Assembly (NCBI RefSeq): GCF_900163545.1
Contig: NZ_FUHW01000044.1
Location: forward strand, 1-64,000
From: Arthrobacter rhombi
GTDB taxonomy: Bacteria; Actinomycetota; Actinomycetes; Actinomycetales; Micrococcaceae
Direction: 5' to 3'
Length of the DNA stretch: 64,000 bases
Shown: positions 42,956-53,233 of the stretch, piece after piece
Layout: the number at the start of each line of letters is the position of its first letter
Numbering within the stretch: position 1 is the first letter of the stretch
Notes under the pieces: model-generated
Told to the model about the DNA's origin: nothing
Seen by the model: only the letters and a program-made list of their open reading frames with translations
Databases searched by the model: none
Translations under genes and position numbers: made by a program

Positions 42956-43370
42956 ACGGCCGCCAGACGAAGAGCTAGACCCCCAACGTCGCCTGATTGG
43001 TAAATCCAGCGAACTTCTGACACACTGGATAAGTTGTTCAAGCGCCTCTTTGTGCCTTGTGCTCGCCGATCGGTTCGCCGATACCGGGGCAGGGGCCGGT
43101 TTCGACCGAGATTGCGTCCCGTCCGGGATAATGCCCGGAGCAGGGGCGGATACGACGGAAACATCGAGGACCAAATATGACCCGCCCCCATTCCTGTGGA
43201 GCGTGAAGCCAAATCTAGGCGACACGCCCGACCGCGGGGGTCGGAGCTTCGGCGGGGTGAGGAACCCGGGTCTACCCGGATTCAGCCCGTGCGAGGTGTG
43301 CCGGTCCGCAAGGGCCCGTTAGTGCACAGTAACTGTACAGAGAGTGCTACTTAGAAAGAGGCATGACGCC
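42956..43370 (+). promoter_or_regulatory. structured upstream/leader region of the S10 operon (415 nt)
   Basis: No gene is supported here. A possible -10 TAAGTT lies at 43030-43035 without a good -35. Downstream are five simple hairpins: ATCGG-TTCG-CCGAT (43069-43082), CGGT-TTCG-ACCG (43097-43108), TCCGGG-ATAATG-CCCGGA (43122-43139), CCGACC-GCGGG-GGTCGG (43228-43244) and CCGGG-TCTA-CCCGG (43266-43279). Palindromes GTGCAC, ACAGTAACTGT and CTGTACAG cluster at 43322-43340. This is where an L4-type S10 leader would lie in other bacteria. Confidence 0.45.
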
Positions 43371-43679
43371 ATGGCGGGACAAAAAATCCGCATCCGGCTG
43401 AAGTCGTATGACCACGAGGTCATTGACGTTTCTGCCCGGAAGATCGTTGAGACGGTCACGCGCGCAGGCGCAACCGTAGTCGGCCCAGTGCCGCTGCCGA
43501 CGGAGAAGAACGTGTACTGCGTGATCCGTTCGCCCCACAAGTACAAGGACAGCCGTGAGCACTTCGAAATGCGCACGCATAAGCGTCTGATCGACATTGT
43601 CGATCCGACCCCGAAGGCTGTTGATTCGCTGATGCGTCTCGACCTGCCGGCGGACGTCAACATCGAAATCAAGCTTTAG
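43371..43679 (+). CDS. rpsJ: 30S ribosomal protein S10
   Basis: Protein of 102 residues, also the NusB partner in antitermination complexes. [39 protein letters not shown] and [12 protein letters not shown] are diagnostic. The ATG at 43371 has AAAGAGG upstream; a frame extension to 43344 is unlikely. First gene of the S10 operon. Confidence 0.98.
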   Translation: MAGQKIRIRLKSYDHEVIDVSARKIVETVTRAGATVVGPVPLPTEKNVYCVIRSPHKYKDSREHFEMRTHKRLIDIVDPTPKAVDSLMRLDLPADVNIEIKL

Positions 43680-43697
43680 GGGAGGTGCTGAGAAACT

Positions 43698-44348
43698 ATG
43701 ACCGCAACCCGTAATGTAAAGGGCCTGCTGGGCACGAAGCTCGGCATGACCCAGGTCTGGGATGAGAGCCACAACCTCATCCCCGTCACTGTCGTGCAGG
43801 TAGATTCCAACGTCGTCACCCAGCTCCGCAATGCGGAACGGGATGGCTACTCAGCGGTTCAGATCGGCTACGGCCAGATCGACCCGCGTAAGGTCACCAA
43901 GCCGTTGGCCGGCCACTTCGAGGCCGCAGGGGTCACCCCGCGTCGCCACGTTGTTGAGCTGCGCACCGCGGATGCCGATACGTACAGCCTGGGCCAGGAA
44001 CTGGCCGTGGACGTCTTCGAATCCGGCCAGAAGGTCGACGTCGTGGGCACCTCCAAGGGCAAGGGCTTCGCCGGCGTCATGAAGCGCCACGGTTTCCACG
44101 GTGCCAGTGCCTCGCACGGTGCACATAAGAACCACCGCAAGCCCGGTTCCATCGGCGGGGCATCCACGCCCGGCCGCGTTTTCCAGGGACAGCGCATGGC
44201 TGGCCGCATGGGCAACGAGCGCGTGACCACGATGAACCTCACGGTTCACGGAGTCGACGCCGAGAAGAACCTCCTGTTGATCAAGGGTGCCGTTCCCGGC
44301 GCCCGCGGCCGGGTCGTCCTCGTGCGCACCGCCGTGAAGGGAGCATAA
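43698..44348 (+). CDS. rplC: 50S ribosomal protein L3
   Basis: Protein of 216 residues near the peptidyl-transferase centre. [14 protein letters not shown] at the start and the L3 signature [20 protein letters not shown] are present. ATG with GGGAGGTG upstream, 18 nt after rpsJ; rplD follows after 4 nt. Confidence 0.98.
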   Translation: MTATRNVKGLLGTKLGMTQVWDESHNLIPVTVVQVDSNVVTQLRNAERDGYSAVQIGYGQIDPRKVTKPLAGHFEAAGVTPRRHVVELRTADADTYSLGQELAVDVFESGQKVDVVGTSKGKGFAGVMKRHGFHGASASHGAHKNHRKPGSIGGASTPGRVFQGQRMAGRMGNERVTTMNLTVHGVDAEKNLLLIKGAVPGARGRVVLVRTAVKGA

Positions 44349-44352
44349 GCAA

Positions 44353-44958
44353 ATGGCTAACACAGCACTCAAGGTCGAGCTCCCGGGCAAGATCTTCGAT
44401 GTCCAGACCAACATTCCGCTGCTGCACCAAGTCGTCGTAGGTCAGCTTGCTGCCGCCCGTCAGGGTACGCACAAGACCAAGACCCGCGCCGAGGTTTCAG
44501 GTGCAGGTCGGAAGCCGTTCAAGCAGAAGGGCACCGGCCGGGCTCGTCAGGGCTCCATCCGTGCACCTCAGATGACCGGTGGTGGCATCGTCCACGGACC
44601 GACGCCTCGCGATTACTCGCAGCGCACCCCCAAGAAGATGAAGGTCGCCGCCCTGCGCGGAGCCCTCTCGGACCGTGCCCGTCACGATCGCGTTCACGTG
44701 ATCGAGAACTTGGTTGCCGGCACCACGCCGTCCACCAAGGAAGCACTGGCCACCCTGCGCGCTCTCACCGAGCGCAAGAACCTGCTCGTAGTCATCGACC
44801 GCGCCAATGATGTTGCAGCACTCTCCGTGCGCAACCTCGTGGACGTCCACGCTCTCTACGTCGACCAGTTGAACACTTACGATGTTCTGGTTGCCGATGA
44901 CGTGGTATTCACTAAGGCCGCATTCGATGCCCTGGTCAACAAGGAGGACGCCAAGTGA
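44353..44958 (+). CDS. rplD: 50S ribosomal protein L4
   Basis: Protein of 201 residues lining the exit tunnel. The tunnel loop reads [20 protein letters not shown] with wild-type macrolide-contact residues, followed by the [15 protein letters not shown] segment. L4 regulates the S10 operon in E. coli. Its stop overlaps the rplW GTG by 4 nt. Confidence 0.98.
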   Translation: MANTALKVELPGKIFDVQTNIPLLHQVVVGQLAAARQGTHKTKTRAEVSGAGRKPFKQKGTGRARQGSIRAPQMTGGGIVHGPTPRDYSQRTPKKMKVAALRGALSDRARHDRVHVIENLVAGTTPSTKEALATLRALTERKNLLVVIDRANDVAALSVRNLVDVHALYVDQLNTYDVLVADDVVFTKAAFDALVNKEDAK

Positions 44959-45260
44959 GCGCCACCTTCTCCAAGTCCCCGCACGACGTCATCCTGGCGC
45001 CGGTCGTTTCGGAAAAGAGCTACGGCCTGATCGACGAAGGCAAATACACCTTCTTGGTCGACCCGCGCTCGAATAAGACGGAAATCAAGCTGGCGGTGGA
45101 GAGCATCTTCTCCGTCAAGGTTGACTCCGTCAACACCATCAACCGTGCAGGTAAGCGCAAGCGCACCCGCTTCGGATGGGGAGCCCGCAAAGCTACCAAG
45201 CGAGCGATCATCTCCCTTAAAGAAGGCACGATCGACATCTTCGGCGGTCCGCTTTCATAA
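44955..45260 (+). CDS. rplW: 50S ribosomal protein L23
   Basis: Protein of 101 residues at the tunnel exit, the docking site for trigger factor and [24 protein letters not shown] and [19 protein letters not shown] are typical. GTG start in a GTGA overlap with rplD, with AAGGAGG upstream. Confidence 0.97.
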   Translation: MSATFSKSPHDVILAPVVSEKSYGLIDEGKYTFLVDPRSNKTEIKLAVESIFSVKVDSVNTINRAGKRKRTRFGWGARKATKRAIISLKEGTIDIFGGPLS

Positions 45261-45289
45261 GCGGAGACCACTTTAACGAGGAATAAAAC

Positions 45290-46129
45290 ATGGCAATCCG
45301 TAAATACAAGCCGACTACCCCGGGCCAGCGTGGCTCGAGCGTGGCCGACTTCGCAGAAATTACCCGGACTACCCCGGAAAAGTCGCTGCTCCGCCCGCTC
45401 ACCAAGACCGGTGGACGCAACAGTTCCGGCAAGATCACTACCCGTCATAAGGGTGGTGGACATAAGCGCCAATACCGTCTGATCGACTTCCGTCGTCATG
45501 ACAAGGACGGCGTGCCGGCCAAGGTCGCTCATATCGAGTACGACCCGAACCGCACCGCCCGCATTGCGCTGCTGCACTACATTGATGGAACCAAGCGGTA
45601 CATCATCGCTCCGAATAAGCTCTCCCAGGGAGACTCGGTTGAAGCCGGCCCGAACGCCGACATCAAGCCGGGCAACAACCTGCCGCTGCGCAACGTTCCG
45701 GTCGGTACCGTGCTCCACGCAGTGGAGTTGCGTCCAGGCGGGGGTGCCAAGATGGCACGTTCGGCTGGCGCTTCGGTCCAGCTGGTTGCCCGTGAGGGCC
45801 GCTTCGCGCAGCTCCGCCTGCCTTCCGGCGAAATCCGGAACGTGGACGTTCGCTGCCGTGCGACGGTCGGCTATGTCGGCAACGCCGAACAGTCGAACAT
45901 CAACTGGGGCAAGGCCGGCCGCATGCGCTGGAAGGGAGTTCGCCCGACCGTGCGTGGTGTGGTTATGAACCCGATCGACCACCCGCACGGTGGTGGTGAG
46001 GGCAAGACCAGTGGCGGTCGTCACCCGGTCAACCCGAACGGCAAGCCGGAAGGCCGTACCCGCCGTCCGAACAAGGAAAGCGACAAGCTCATTGTGCGTC
46101 GTCGTCGTACTGGCAAGAACAAGCGATAG
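45290..46129 (+). CDS. rplB: 50S ribosomal protein L2
   Basis: Protein of 279 residues needed for subunit joining and peptidyl transfer. [16 protein letters not shown], the [20 protein letters not shown] signature and its conserved His are present. ATG at 45290 with GAGGAA upstream, 29 nt after rplW. Confidence 0.98.
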   Translation: MAIRKYKPTTPGQRGSSVADFAEITRTTPEKSLLRPLTKTGGRNSSGKITTRHKGGGHKRQYRLIDFRRHDKDGVPAKVAHIEYDPNRTARIALLHYIDGTKRYIIAPNKLSQGDSVEAGPNADIKPGNNLPLRNVPVGTVLHAVELRPGGGAKMARSAGASVQLVAREGRFAQLRLPSGEIRNVDVRCRATVGYVGNAEQSNINWGKAGRMRWKGVRPTVRGVVMNPIDHPHGGGEGKTSGGRHPVNPNGKPEGRTRRPNKESDKLIVRRRRTGKNKR

Positions 46130-46141
46130 GAGCCTGGAGAC

Positions 46142-46423
46142 ATGCCACGCAGCCTGAAGAAAGGCCCCTTCGTCGATCAGCACCTTTTTGTGAAGGTAGC
46201 TGCTGAGAACGAAAAGGGCACCAAGAACGTCATCAAGACGTGGTCCCGCCGTTCGATGATCATCCCCGACATGCTCGGGCACACGATCGCCGTACACGAC
46301 GGACGCAAGCACATTCCCGTGTTTGTCACTGAGTCGATGGTCGGGCACAAGCTCGGCGAATTCGCCTCGACGCGGACATTCCGCAGCCACGTAAAGGACG
46401 ACAGGAAGGGTAAGCGCCGCTAA
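46142..46423 (+). CDS. rpsS: 30S ribosomal protein S19
   Basis: Protein of 93 residues in the 30S head. [35 protein letters not shown] and [16 protein letters not shown] are diagnostic. ATG with AGGAG upstream. Confidence 0.98.
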   Translation: MPRSLKKGPFVDQHLFVKVAAENEKGTKNVIKTWSRRSMIIPDMLGHTIAVHDGRKHIPVFVTESMVGHKLGEFASTRTFRSHVKDDRKGKRR

Positions 46424-46479
46424 CCCGCAAGGGTTATTGAGCGCTGAGCATCCCTTTGATAGACGAGAGAAGGAAAGCA

Positions 46480-46845
46480 ATGGAAGCCAAGGCAATTGCG
46501 CGCCATATCCGCGTAACGCCTATGAAGGCCCGGCGCGTCGTCGACCTTGTTCGTGGCAAGCAGGCGAATGAGGCTCTGGCGATTCTGAAGTTTGCCCAGC
46601 AGGGTGCTTCGGAGCCGGTACTCAAGGTAGTTGCGTCGGCCGTGGCAAACGCCCGTGTCGCCGCCGACCGTGATGGTGTTGCGTTCAACGAGGACGAGCT
46701 GTTCATCAGCGAAGCCTTCGTTGACGAAGGTGCGACGATGAAGCGGTTCCAGCCGCGGGCCCAGGGCCGCGCCTACCGCATCAACAAGCGCACCAGCCAC
46801 ATCACCGTGGTTGTTTCAAGCCCGGAGAAGGGTGGGGAAAAGTAA
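46480..46845 (+). CDS. rplV: 50S ribosomal protein L22
   Basis: Protein of 121 residues; its beta-hairpin lines the exit tunnel. [20 protein letters not shown] and [20 protein letters not shown] are typical. The ATG at 46480 (MEAKAIAR) has AGAAGGA upstream. Its stop abuts the rpsC ATG with no gap. Confidence 0.98.
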   Translation: MEAKAIARHIRVTPMKARRVVDLVRGKQANEALAILKFAQQGASEPVLKVVASAVANARVAADRDGVAFNEDELFISEAFVDEGATMKRFQPRAQGRAYRINKRTSHITVVVSSPEKGGEK

Positions 46846-47667
46846 ATGGGACAGAAGATCAACCCAAACGGGTTCCGTCTCGGCATCACCACGGACCACG
46901 TGTCGCACTGGTTCGCCGACGGTAACAAGCCGGGTCAGCGCTACAAGGATTTCGTCCGCGAGGACGTCAAGATCCGCGAGCTCATGACCACCGGCATGGA
47001 CCGTGCCGGCATCGCCAAGGTGGAGATCGAGCGCACCCGCGATCGTGTCCGCGTTGACATCCACACCGCCCGCCCGGGCATCGTCATCGGCCGCCGCGGC
47101 GCCGAAGCCGATCGCATCCGCGGCGAGCTGGAGAAGCTCACCGGCAAGCAGGTTCAGCTGAACATCCTCGAGGTCAAGAACCCCGAGATCGAAGCTCAGC
47201 TGGTTGCCCAGGGCATCGCCGAACAGCTTGCTTCACGCGTGGCTTTCCGCCGTGCGATGAAGAAGGCCATGCAGTCCGCCATGCGGTCAGGCGCCAAGGG
47301 CATCCGTGTCCAGTGCGCTGGCCGTCTGGGCGGTGCGGAAATGTCCCGCAAGGAGTTCTACCGCGAAGGTCGTGTGCCGCTGCACACCCTGCGCGCGAAC
47401 ATCGACTACGGCAAGTTCGAAGCGAAGACCACCTTCGGCCGCATTGGCGTGAAGGTCTGGATCTACAAGGGCGACCTGACCAGCAAGGAACTTGCTGCAC
47501 AGAACGCTGCTGCCCCGGCCCGTGGCCGTGGCGAGCGTGGCGGTGGACGTCCGGGTGGACCGGGTGGAGATCGCCGTCGTCGTAACGACCGCAATACCGG
47601 CGCTCCGGCAACCGAAGCTGCTCCGGCGGCTCAGGCTCCGGCGTCCGCAGAAGGAGGACAGGCTTAA
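46846..47667 (+). CDS. rpsC: 30S ribosomal protein S3
   Basis: Protein of 273 residues at the mRNA entry. The core (about 1-215) has [20 protein letters not shown], the KH motif [15 protein letters not shown] and [20 protein letters not shown]. The last 55 or so residues are a Gly/Arg-rich then Ala/Pro-rich tail with [11 protein letters not shown]. coli S3 has 233 residues and lacks this tail. Starts directly after the rplV stop. Confidence 0.98.
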   Translation: MGQKINPNGFRLGITTDHVSHWFADGNKPGQRYKDFVREDVKIRELMTTGMDRAGIAKVEIERTRDRVRVDIHTARPGIVIGRRGAEADRIRGELEKLTGKQVQLNILEVKNPEIEAQLVAQGIAEQLASRVAFRRAMKKAMQSAMRSGAKGIRVQCAGRLGGAEMSRKEFYREGRVPLHTLRANIDYGKFEAKTTFGRIGVKVWIYKGDLTSKELAAQNAAAPARGRGERGGGRPGGPGGDRRRRNDRNTGAPATEAAPAAQAPASAEGGQA

Positions 47668-48084
47668 ATGCTGATCCCACGCCGAGTAAAGTTCCGCAAG
47701 CAGCACCACCCGGATCGTTCGGGCATGGCTAGCGGCGGCACCACGGTCTCCTTCGGTGACTACGGAATCCAGGCCTTAACACCGGCCTACGTGACCAACC
47801 GTCAGATCGAAGCTGCCCGTATTGCCATGACCCGTCACATCAAGCGTGGCGGTAAGGTCTGGATCAACATTTATCCGGACCGCCCGCTGACCAAGAAGCC
47901 TGCCGAAACCCGTATGGGTTCCGGTAAGGGTTCACCTGAGTGGTGGGTTGCAAACGTCAAGCCGGGACGGGTTCTCTTCGAACTCTCCGGTGTTACCGAT
48001 GAGGTAGCTCGCGAGGCCCTGCGCCTGGCGATCCACAAGCTGCCGCTGAAGGCACGCATCGTGCGTCGTGAGGGTGGTGAATAG
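47668..48084 (+). CDS. rplP: 50S ribosomal protein L16
   Basis: Protein of 138 residues binding 23S rRNA and 5S regions near the A-site t[22 protein letters not shown] and [20 protein letters not shown] are diagnostic. The ATG directly follows the rpsC stop; AGGAGG lies inside the end of rpsC. Confidence 0.98.
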   Translation: MLIPRRVKFRKQHHPDRSGMASGGTTVSFGDYGIQALTPAYVTNRQIEAARIAMTRHIKRGGKVWINIYPDRPLTKKPAETRMGSGKGSPEWWVANVKPGRVLFELSGVTDEVAREALRLAIHKLPLKARIVRREGGE

Positions 48085-48086
48085 GT

Positions 48087-48404
48087 ATGGCAATCGGATC
48101 CAAGGATCTCGCCACCGAACAGCTGGATGGCTACGATAACGCCCGTCTGGTCGAGGAACTGAAAAAGGCGAAGGAAGAGTTGTTCAACCTTCGTTTCCAG
48201 TCCGCCACCGGTCAGCTCGAGTCGCATGGTCGTCTGAAGTCGGTCAAGCGCGATATCGCACGCATCTACACCGTGATGCGCGAGCGTGAGCTCGGAATTC
48301 GTGCGGAGGTTTCGACCCCCGTCGAGGAAGTCAAGGCCGATAAGAAGGCCAAGAAGTCCTCGAAGACGGCCGAGCCGGCCGATGCACCTGAGGAAGCCAA
48401 GTAA
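48087..48404 (+). CDS. rpmC: 50S ribosomal protein L29 with extended tail
   Basis: Protein of 105 residues. The L29 core (about 5-75) contains [20 protein letters not shown] and [20 protein letters not shown] 30-residue Lys/Ala/Glu tail ([17 protein letters not shown]) is added; E. coli L29 has 63 residues. Its stop overlaps the rpsQ ATG by 1 nt. Confidence 0.95.
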   Translation: MAIGSKDLATEQLDGYDNARLVEELKKAKEELFNLRFQSATGQLESHGRLKSVKRDIARIYTVMRERELGIRAEVSTPVEEVKADKKAKKSSKTAEPADAPEEAK

Positions 48405-48694
48405 TGAGCGAGAAGGAGAACGCAGTGGCTGAAGCAGCAGAAGCTCGCGGTTACCGCAAAACCCTCCGCGGGTACGTGGTTTCCGACAAGATGCAGAAGA
48501 CCATCGTCGTTGACGTCGAGGACCGTGTGAAGCACGCCTTGTACGGCAAGGTCATGCGTCGTAATAAGAAGATCAAGGCTCACGACGAAGCCAACACCGC
48601 CGGCATCGGCGACTTGGTGATCATCGCTGAGACCCGCCCCTTGTCCAAGGACAAGAACTGGCGCCTGGTCGAGATCGTGGAGAAGGCCAAGTAG
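48404..48694 (+). CDS. rpsQ: 30S ribosomal protein S17
   Basis: Protein of 96 residues, a primary 16S rRNA binder. [39 protein letters not shown] and [19 protein letters not shown] are typical. The ATG at 48404 overlaps rpmC; an in-frame GTG at 48425 with AAGGAG at 6 nt is a real alternative and would remove seven residues. Last gene of the S10 operon. Confidence 0.96.
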   Translation: MSEKENAVAEAAEARGYRKTLRGYVVSDKMQKTIVVDVEDRVKHALYGKVMRRNKKIKAHDEANTAGIGDLVIIAETRPLSKDKNWRLVEIVEKAK

Positions 48695-48718
48695 CCTCCT
48701 CCCGGTCCGCAGGGATCT

Positions 48719-48773
48719 AAAGCACGACGCCGGTGAGCGCCCCGAGAGGGGAGCGCACCGGCGTCGTGCTTTT
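48719..48773 (+). terminator. intrinsic terminator after the S10 operon
   Basis: 17-bp outer stem AAAGCACGACGCCGGTG with its complement, inner CCCC-GAGA-GGGG, followed by a T-run. It ends rpsQ transcription before rplN. Confidence 0.92.
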
Positions 48774-48810
48774 GTTAAGAGGCCGCTTGCGTGGCCCCCA
48801 TATCACGGGT

Positions 48811-48840
48811 TTGGTCCTCAGTGCACCTCTGGCGTAGACT
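48811..48840 (+). promoter_or_regulatory. promoter of the spc operon (rplN onward)
   Basis: TTGGTC, 18-nt spacer, TAGACT (48835-48840), after the rpsQ terminator in the 397-nt gap. The leader to rplN would be about 245 nt. I see no other gene in the gap; a weak non-coding frame with Arg-rich product is not supported. Confidence 0.65.
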
Positions 48841-49091
48841 CGACAGCCTGTGCGCTCTGTTGCGAGGACTATCCACCTTCATGGCAGGCATTCGTGCGCG
48901 GCCCGGTCTGATCCGGGCTCGGTGCGCGGCACGGCTCTGCGGCATTTCGCCTCGGCCCGATTTCCCCAGCAGCATCGGATTCCCCGTGAATCCTGCCTGT
49001 GTTGGAGATGGGGGTAAGCGAGCGTCGCAGATGGACCATATCCGTTCCGCAAGGCTCCCTAGGAGAACCGGCGAGACGACAGGAGTTGAAA

Positions 49092-49460
49092 GTGATTCAG
49101 CAGGAGTCGCGACTCAAGGTGGCTGACAACACCGGTGCTAAGGAAATCCTTACCATCCGTGTTCTCGGTGGATCCGGACGTCGCTACGCAGGCATCGGCG
49201 ACACTATTGTCGCCACCGTCAAGGATGCAATCCCTGGCGGCAACGTCAAGAAGGGCGATGTGGTTAAGGCCGTCATCGTCCGCACGAAGAAGGAACGTCG
49301 CCGCGTCGACGGTTCGTACATCAAGTTCGACGAGAACGCAGCGGTCATCCTCAAGGCGGACACCGAGCCGCGGGGTACCCGTATCTTCGGTCCCGTCGGG
49401 CGTGAACTTCGCGATAAGAAGTTCATGAAGATCGTTTCGCTGGCTCCGGAGGTGCTGTAA
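49092..49460 (+). CDS. rplN: 50S ribosomal protein L14
   Basis: Protein of 122 residues at the subunit interface. [20 protein letters not shown] and [20 protein letters not shown] are diagnostic. GTG at 49092 with AGGAG upstream; the longer upstream frame adds unrelated sequence and is rejected. First gene of the spc operon. Confidence 0.98.
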   Translation: MIQQESRLKVADNTGAKEILTIRVLGGSGRRYAGIGDTIVATVKDAIPGGNVKKGDVVKAVIVRTKKERRRVDGSYIKFDENAAVILKADTEPRGTRIFGPVGRELRDKKFMKIVSLAPEVL

Positions 49461-49462
49461 CC

Positions 49463-49825
49463 ATGGGCGCAAAAATCAAGAAGGGTGACCTGGTTCAGGT
49501 CATCACCGGCGCCAAGGCCGATCGCGGTGGAGACCGCGGCAAGCAGGGCAAGGTCCTGAAGGTGTTCCCCGAGGCGAACCGCGTGCTCGTCGAGGGCATC
49601 AACCGCGTCACCAAGCACACTCGGGCCGGCCAGACCGAAAGCGGCGCCTCCACGGGCGGCATTGAGGTCGTTGAGGCTCCCCTCCACGTTTCGAACGTCG
49701 CGGTCATTGACCCCGAGTCGAAGAAGCCGACCCGCGTTGGCTTCCGCGAAGAAACCGTGGAAACGAATGGCGTGAAGAAGACTGTGCGTGTTCGTTACGC
49801 CAAGGCTTCCGGAAAGGCACTCTAA
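49463..49825 (+). CDS. rplX: 50S ribosomal protein L24
   Basis: Protein of 120 residues with the KOW motif ([21 protein letters not shown]), an initiator of 50S assembly. It starts 2 nt after rplN and overlaps the rplE ATG by 1 nt. Confidence 0.97.
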   Translation: MGAKIKKGDLVQVITGAKADRGGDRGKQGKVLKVFPEANRVLVEGINRVTKHTRAGQTESGASTGGIEVVEAPLHVSNVAVIDPESKKPTRVGFREETVETNGVKKTVRVRYAKASGKAL

Positions 49826-50397
49826 TGACTGAAACAGCAGTAAAGGTTCAGCCGCGCCTGAAGGCGAAGTACCGCTCCGAGGTCCGCGAAGCTCTGCAGA
49901 CCGAGTTCAGCTACACGAACGTGATGCAGGTCCCGAACCTGGTCAAGGTCGTTGTGAACATGGGTGTCGGCGAGGCAGCCAAGGATTCCAAGCTCATCGA
50001 AGGCGCTGTTCGCGACCTGACGGCCATCACCGGCCAGAAGCCGCTCGTGACCAAGGCCCGCAAGTCGATCGCACAGTTCAAGCTGCGCGAGGGAATGCCG
50101 ATTGGCACCCACGCCACGCTGCGCAACGATCGCATGTGGGAATTCGTTGACCGCCTGGTCACCTTGGCTCTGCCGCGTATCCGCGACTTCCGCGGTCTGA
50201 ACGGCAAGCAGTTCGACGGAAACGGCAACTACACCTTCGGTCTCACGGAACAGGCAATGTTCCACGAAATCGACCAGGACAAGGTTGACCGGGTCCGCGG
50301 CATGGACATCACTGTGGTGACCACCGCCAAGACCGACGAAGAAGGCCGCGCGCTCCTCAAGGCGTTGGGCTTCCCGTTCAGGACCGACGATAACTAG
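49825..50397 (+). CDS. rplE: 50S ribosomal protein L5
   Basis: Protein of 190 residues binding 5S r[23 protein letters not shown] and [20 protein letters not shown] are typical. The 60-nt gap after it is where rpsN lies in many bacteria; here that gene is absent. Confidence 0.98.
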   Translation: MTETAVKVQPRLKAKYRSEVREALQTEFSYTNVMQVPNLVKVVVNMGVGEAAKDSKLIEGAVRDLTAITGQKPLVTKARKSIAQFKLREGMPIGTHATLRNDRMWEFVDRLVTLALPRIRDFRGLNGKQFDGNGNYTFGLTEQAMFHEIDQDKVDRVRGMDITVVTTAKTDEEGRALLKALGFPFRTDDN

Positions 50398-50457
50398 ATC
50401 AACTACGTTGCAGGTCCGCGGGAGCGGAAACCGTAGCGAGGAAGGGCCTCAGCCCAA

Positions 50458-50856
50458 ATGACAATGACAGATCCTGTCGCAGACATGCTGACTCGTCTGC
50501 GCAACGCGAACTCGGCATACCACGACACCGTGTCCATGCCGTCTTCAAAACTGAAGGTGCGCGTTGCCCAGATCCTCAAGGCGGAAGGCTACATCGGCGA
50601 CTTCGTCGAAGAGGCCGCCGAGGTAGGCAAAAACCTGACCATCAACCTGAAGTTCGGTCCGAGCCGTGAGCGTTCCATCGCTGGCGTCCGCCGTATTTCC
50701 AAGCCGGGCCTCCGCGTTTACGCGAAGTCCACCAACTTGCCGCATGTCCTTGGTGGACTCGGCATCGCCATTCTGTCCACGTCCTCGGGTCTCCTGACGG
50801 ACCGCCAGGCAGCCAAGAAGGGTGTAGGTGGGGAAGTCCTCGCCTACGTCTGGTAA
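50458..50856 (+). CDS. rpsH: 30S ribosomal protein S8
   Basis: Protein of 132 residues. [20 protein letters not shown] and [21 protein letters not shown] are diagnostic. ATG at 50458 or 50464 (MTMTDP); GAGGAAGGG lies upstream and does not decide between them. S8 is the spc-operon repressor in E. coli. Confidence 0.97.
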   Translation: MTMTDPVADMLTRLRNANSAYHDTVSMPSSKLKVRVAQILKAEGYIGDFVEEAAEVGKNLTINLKFGPSRERSIAGVRRISKPGLRVYAKSTNLPHVLGGLGIAILSTSSGLLTDRQAAKKGVGGEVLAYVW

Positions 50857-50874
50857 CGGGAAGGGAGAAGCACC

Positions 50875-51411
50875 ATGTCACGTATTGGACGACTTCCAAT
50901 CACTATCCCTGCCGGCGTCGACCTGAAGGTCAACGGATCCGAGATTGCCGTCAAGGGCGCCAAGGGCGAGCTCAACTTCACCGTTGTCTCCCCGATCACG
51001 GTTGCCCTGGAGGACAATGTCCTCACGGTGTCGCGTCCGGATAACGAGCGCGAATCGCGTTCGTTGCATGGCCTGACCCGCACGATGATCTCCAACATGA
51101 TCACCGGGGTCACCGACGGCTACTCCAAGAAGCTGGAAATCCACGGCACCGGTTACCGCGTGCTGGCCAAGGGCAGCAACCTGGAGTTCGCTCTGGGTTT
51201 CTCGCACCCGGTCCCCGTTGAAGCTCCGGAGGGCATCACGCTCGCCGTTGAGGGCAACAACAAGGTGATTGTCTCCGGCATCAACAAGCAGCAGGTTGGC
51301 GAAGTTGCAGCCAACATCCGCAAGCTCCGTCGGCCGGATCCCTATAAGGGCAAGGGCATCCGCTATGAAGGCGAAGTTATCCGCCGCAAGGTCGGAAAGG
51401 CTGGTAAGTAA
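50875..51411 (+). CDS. rplF: 50S ribosomal protein L6
   Basis: Protein of 178 residues with two L6 repeats. [20 protein letters not shown] and the C-terminal [20 protein letters not shown] signature are present. ATG with GGGAAGGGAG upstream. Confidence 0.98.
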   Translation: MSRIGRLPITIPAGVDLKVNGSEIAVKGAKGELNFTVVSPITVALEDNVLTVSRPDNERESRSLHGLTRTMISNMITGVTDGYSKKLEIHGTGYRVLAKGSNLEFALGFSHPVPVEAPEGITLAVEGNNKVIVSGINKQQVGEVAANIRKLRRPDPYKGKGIRYEGEVIRRKVGKAGK

Positions 51412-51413
51412 AC

Positions 51414-51785
51414 ATGGCTCTTTCAATTAAGGGTAAGAGCAAGGCCGCAGCTCGCAGCCGTCGCCATCTGCGCGTCCGCAAGCGCGTCACCGGTTCGGGC
51501 CTGCGCCCGCGCCTGGTGGTCAACCGTTCGGCTCGCCACATCTTCGTCCAGGTTGTCGATGACAGCCAGGGCGTCACGATGGCATCCGGGTCCACCATGG
51601 AAGCGGACCTTCGTTCCTTCGACGGTGACAAAACCGCCAAGGCCAAGCGCGTCGGCGAACTGATCGCTGAGCGTGCCAAGGCCGCAGGCATCGATACCGT
51701 GGTCTTTGACCGCGGAGGCAATAGGTACCACGGCCGAGTGGCCGCGGTAGCGGACGGCGCGCGGGAAGGTGGGCTGGCACTGTGA
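51414..51785 (+). CDS. rplR: 50S ribosomal protein L18
   Basis: Protein of 123 residues, a 5S rRNA binder. [20 protein letters not shown] and [20 protein letters not shown] are typical. Its stop overlaps the rpsE GTG by 4 nt. Confidence 0.98.
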   Translation: MALSIKGKSKAAARSRRHLRVRKRVTGSGLRPRLVVNRSARHIFVQVVDDSQGVTMASGSTMEADLRSFDGDKTAKAKRVGELIAERAKAAGIDTVVFDRGGNRYHGRVAAVADGAREGGLAL

Positions 51786-52492
51786 GCGAAGCTACTAACG
51801 AGAAGGAAACTCAGGTGTCGGAAACCACTGAGGCAGCTACGACCACGACGGAGAACACCTCCGCCGGTCGTCGCAACGAAAAGAGCGGCGAAAAGGGCGG
51901 TCGTGGCGAAAGCCGTGGCCGTGGCGAGGGACGTGGCCGCGGCCGCGATTCCAAGGACAGCCGCAACGATGACAAGGACAAGTTCCTTGAGCGCGTGGTA
52001 GCTATCAACCGCGTGTCCAAGGTCGTCAAGGGCGGCCGCCGCTTCAGCTTCACCGCACTTGTTGTGGTGGGCGACGGCAACGGCATGGTCGGCGTCGGAT
52101 ACGGCAAGGCCAAGGAAGTTCCCGCGGCCATCGCCAAGGGCGTTGAAGAAGCCAAGAAGTCGTTCTTCCGCGTTCCCCGCGTCGGCACCACCATCCCGCA
52201 CCTGGTGCTGGGTGAAGCCGCCGCTGGCGTTGTGCTCTTGCGTCCGGCTGCTCCGGGTACCGGCGTTATCGCCGGTGGTCCGGTGCGTGCCGTGCTCGAG
52301 TGCGCTGGTATCCATGACGTTCTGTCGAAGTCCATGGGCTCCGCCAACCAGATCAACATTGTTCGCGGCACCGTCGCGGCGTTGAAGGCCCTGGAGGAGC
52401 CGGCCGCAGTTGCTGCGCGCCGTGGACTGCCGATGGACGAAGTCGTGCCGGCCCAGATGCTGCGCACGCTCAACCAGAAGGCAGGTGCGTAA
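51782..52492 (+). CDS. rpsE: 30S ribosomal protein S5 with RG-rich N-terminal extension
   Basis: Protein of 236 residues. The S5 core starts near residue 62 ([20 protein letters not shown]) and includes the double-stranded RNA-binding fold and [16 protein letters not shown]. The first 60 residues are Thr/Glu-rich then an Arg-Gly repeat stretch ([16 protein letters not shown]). E. coli S5 has 167 residues. GTG at 51782 overlaps rplR; an in-frame GTG at 51815 with AAGGAA upstream is possible. Confidence 0.97.
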   Translation: MSEATNEKETQVSETTEAATTTTENTSAGRRNEKSGEKGGRGESRGRGEGRGRGRDSKDSRNDDKDKFLERVVAINRVSKVVKGGRRFSFTALVVVGDGNGMVGVGYGKAKEVPAAIAKGVEEAKKSFFRVPRVGTTIPHLVLGEAAAGVVLLRPAAPGTGVIAGGPVRAVLECAGIHDVLSKSMGSANQINIVRGTVAALKALEEPAAVAARRGLPMDEVVPAQMLRTLNQKAGA

Positions 52493-52495
52493 GCT

Positions 52496-52702
52496 GTGGC
52501 GAAGAACATTGTCGCGAGCAACGCGAAGCTGGTAATCACCCAGACCAAGTCCGTCATTGGCGGCAAGCAGAACCAGCGTGACACCTTGCGGTCACTCGGC
52601 CTGAAGCGTATGCACCACACAGTGGTGCGTGACGCCGATGCCGTGACCGTCGGTATGGTCAACAAGGTTCAGCACCTCGTAACGGTTGAGGAGGCGAAGT
52701 AA
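52496..52702 (+). CDS. rpmD: 50S ribosomal protein L30
   Basis: Protein of 68 residues. [34 protein letters not shown] and [10 protein letters not shown] define L30. GTG start 3 nt after rpsE. Confidence 0.97.
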   Translation: MAKNIVASNAKLVITQTKSVIGGKQNQRDTLRSLGLKRMHHTVVRDADAVTVGMVNKVQHLVTVEEAK

Positions 52703-52704
52703 TC

Positions 52705-53160
52705 ATGGCCAGTAACGAAAAGTCACTGAAGGTACACCACCTGCGTCCCGCCGAAGGCGCTAAGACCAGCAAGACCCGTGTGGGTCGCGGTGAAGCGTCC
52801 AAGGGCAAGACCGCAGGCCGTGGCATGAAGGGCACCAAGGCCCGCTACCAGGTCAAGGCTGGCTTCGCAGGCGGGCAGCTGCCGCTGCATATGCGCCTGC
52901 CGAAGCTGCGCGGCTTCAAGAACCCGTTCCGTATCGAGTACCAGGTCGTGAACCTGGACAAGATCTCGGAGCTGTTCCCCGAAGGCGGCGACATCACCGT
53001 CGACAACCTGGTCGAGAAGGGTGCGGTTCGTAAGAACCAGCCCGTCAAGGTCCTGGGTTCCGGCGACATCACCGTCAAGGTGAACGTCAAGGCCGACGCC
53101 TTCTCGGCGTCAGCCGCGGACAAGATCGCTGCCGCCGGCGGCTCGGTGACCTCGCTCTAA
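52705..53160 (+). CDS. rplO: 50S ribosomal protein L15
   Basis: Protein of 151 residues. [40 protein letters not shown] and [14 protein letters not shown] are typical. Last gene of the spc transcript before a terminator; secY then has its own promoter. Confidence 0.98.
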   Translation: MASNEKSLKVHHLRPAEGAKTSKTRVGRGEASKGKTAGRGMKGTKARYQVKAGFAGGQLPLHMRLPKLRGFKNPFRIEYQVVNLDKISELFPEGGDITVDNLVEKGAVRKNQPVKVLGSGDITVKVNVKADAFSASAADKIAAAGGSVTSL

Positions 53161-53187
53161 GGTCCCGATGAAAGCACGGCACAGCTG

Positions 53188-53233
53188 AAAGGTCCCCAAC
53201 GCCCGGGCAGGTCCCGGCGCGCTGGGGACCTTT
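53188..53233 (+). terminator. terminator after rplO
   Basis: AAAGGTCCCCA (53188-53198) pairs with TGGGGACCTTT (53223-53233), extended inward by a GC-rich loop region. The A/T ends make it bidirectional. Confidence 0.85.

Noticed and set aside
45020..46495. Minus-strand frame of 491 codons opposite rplW-rplB-rpsS
   Set aside because: Covers three intact ribosomal genes; typical GC-rich shadow.
48791..49126. Small Arg-rich frame across the rpsQ-rplN gap
   Set aside because: Overlaps the promoter and rplN start, no ribosome-binding site, no recognisable product.
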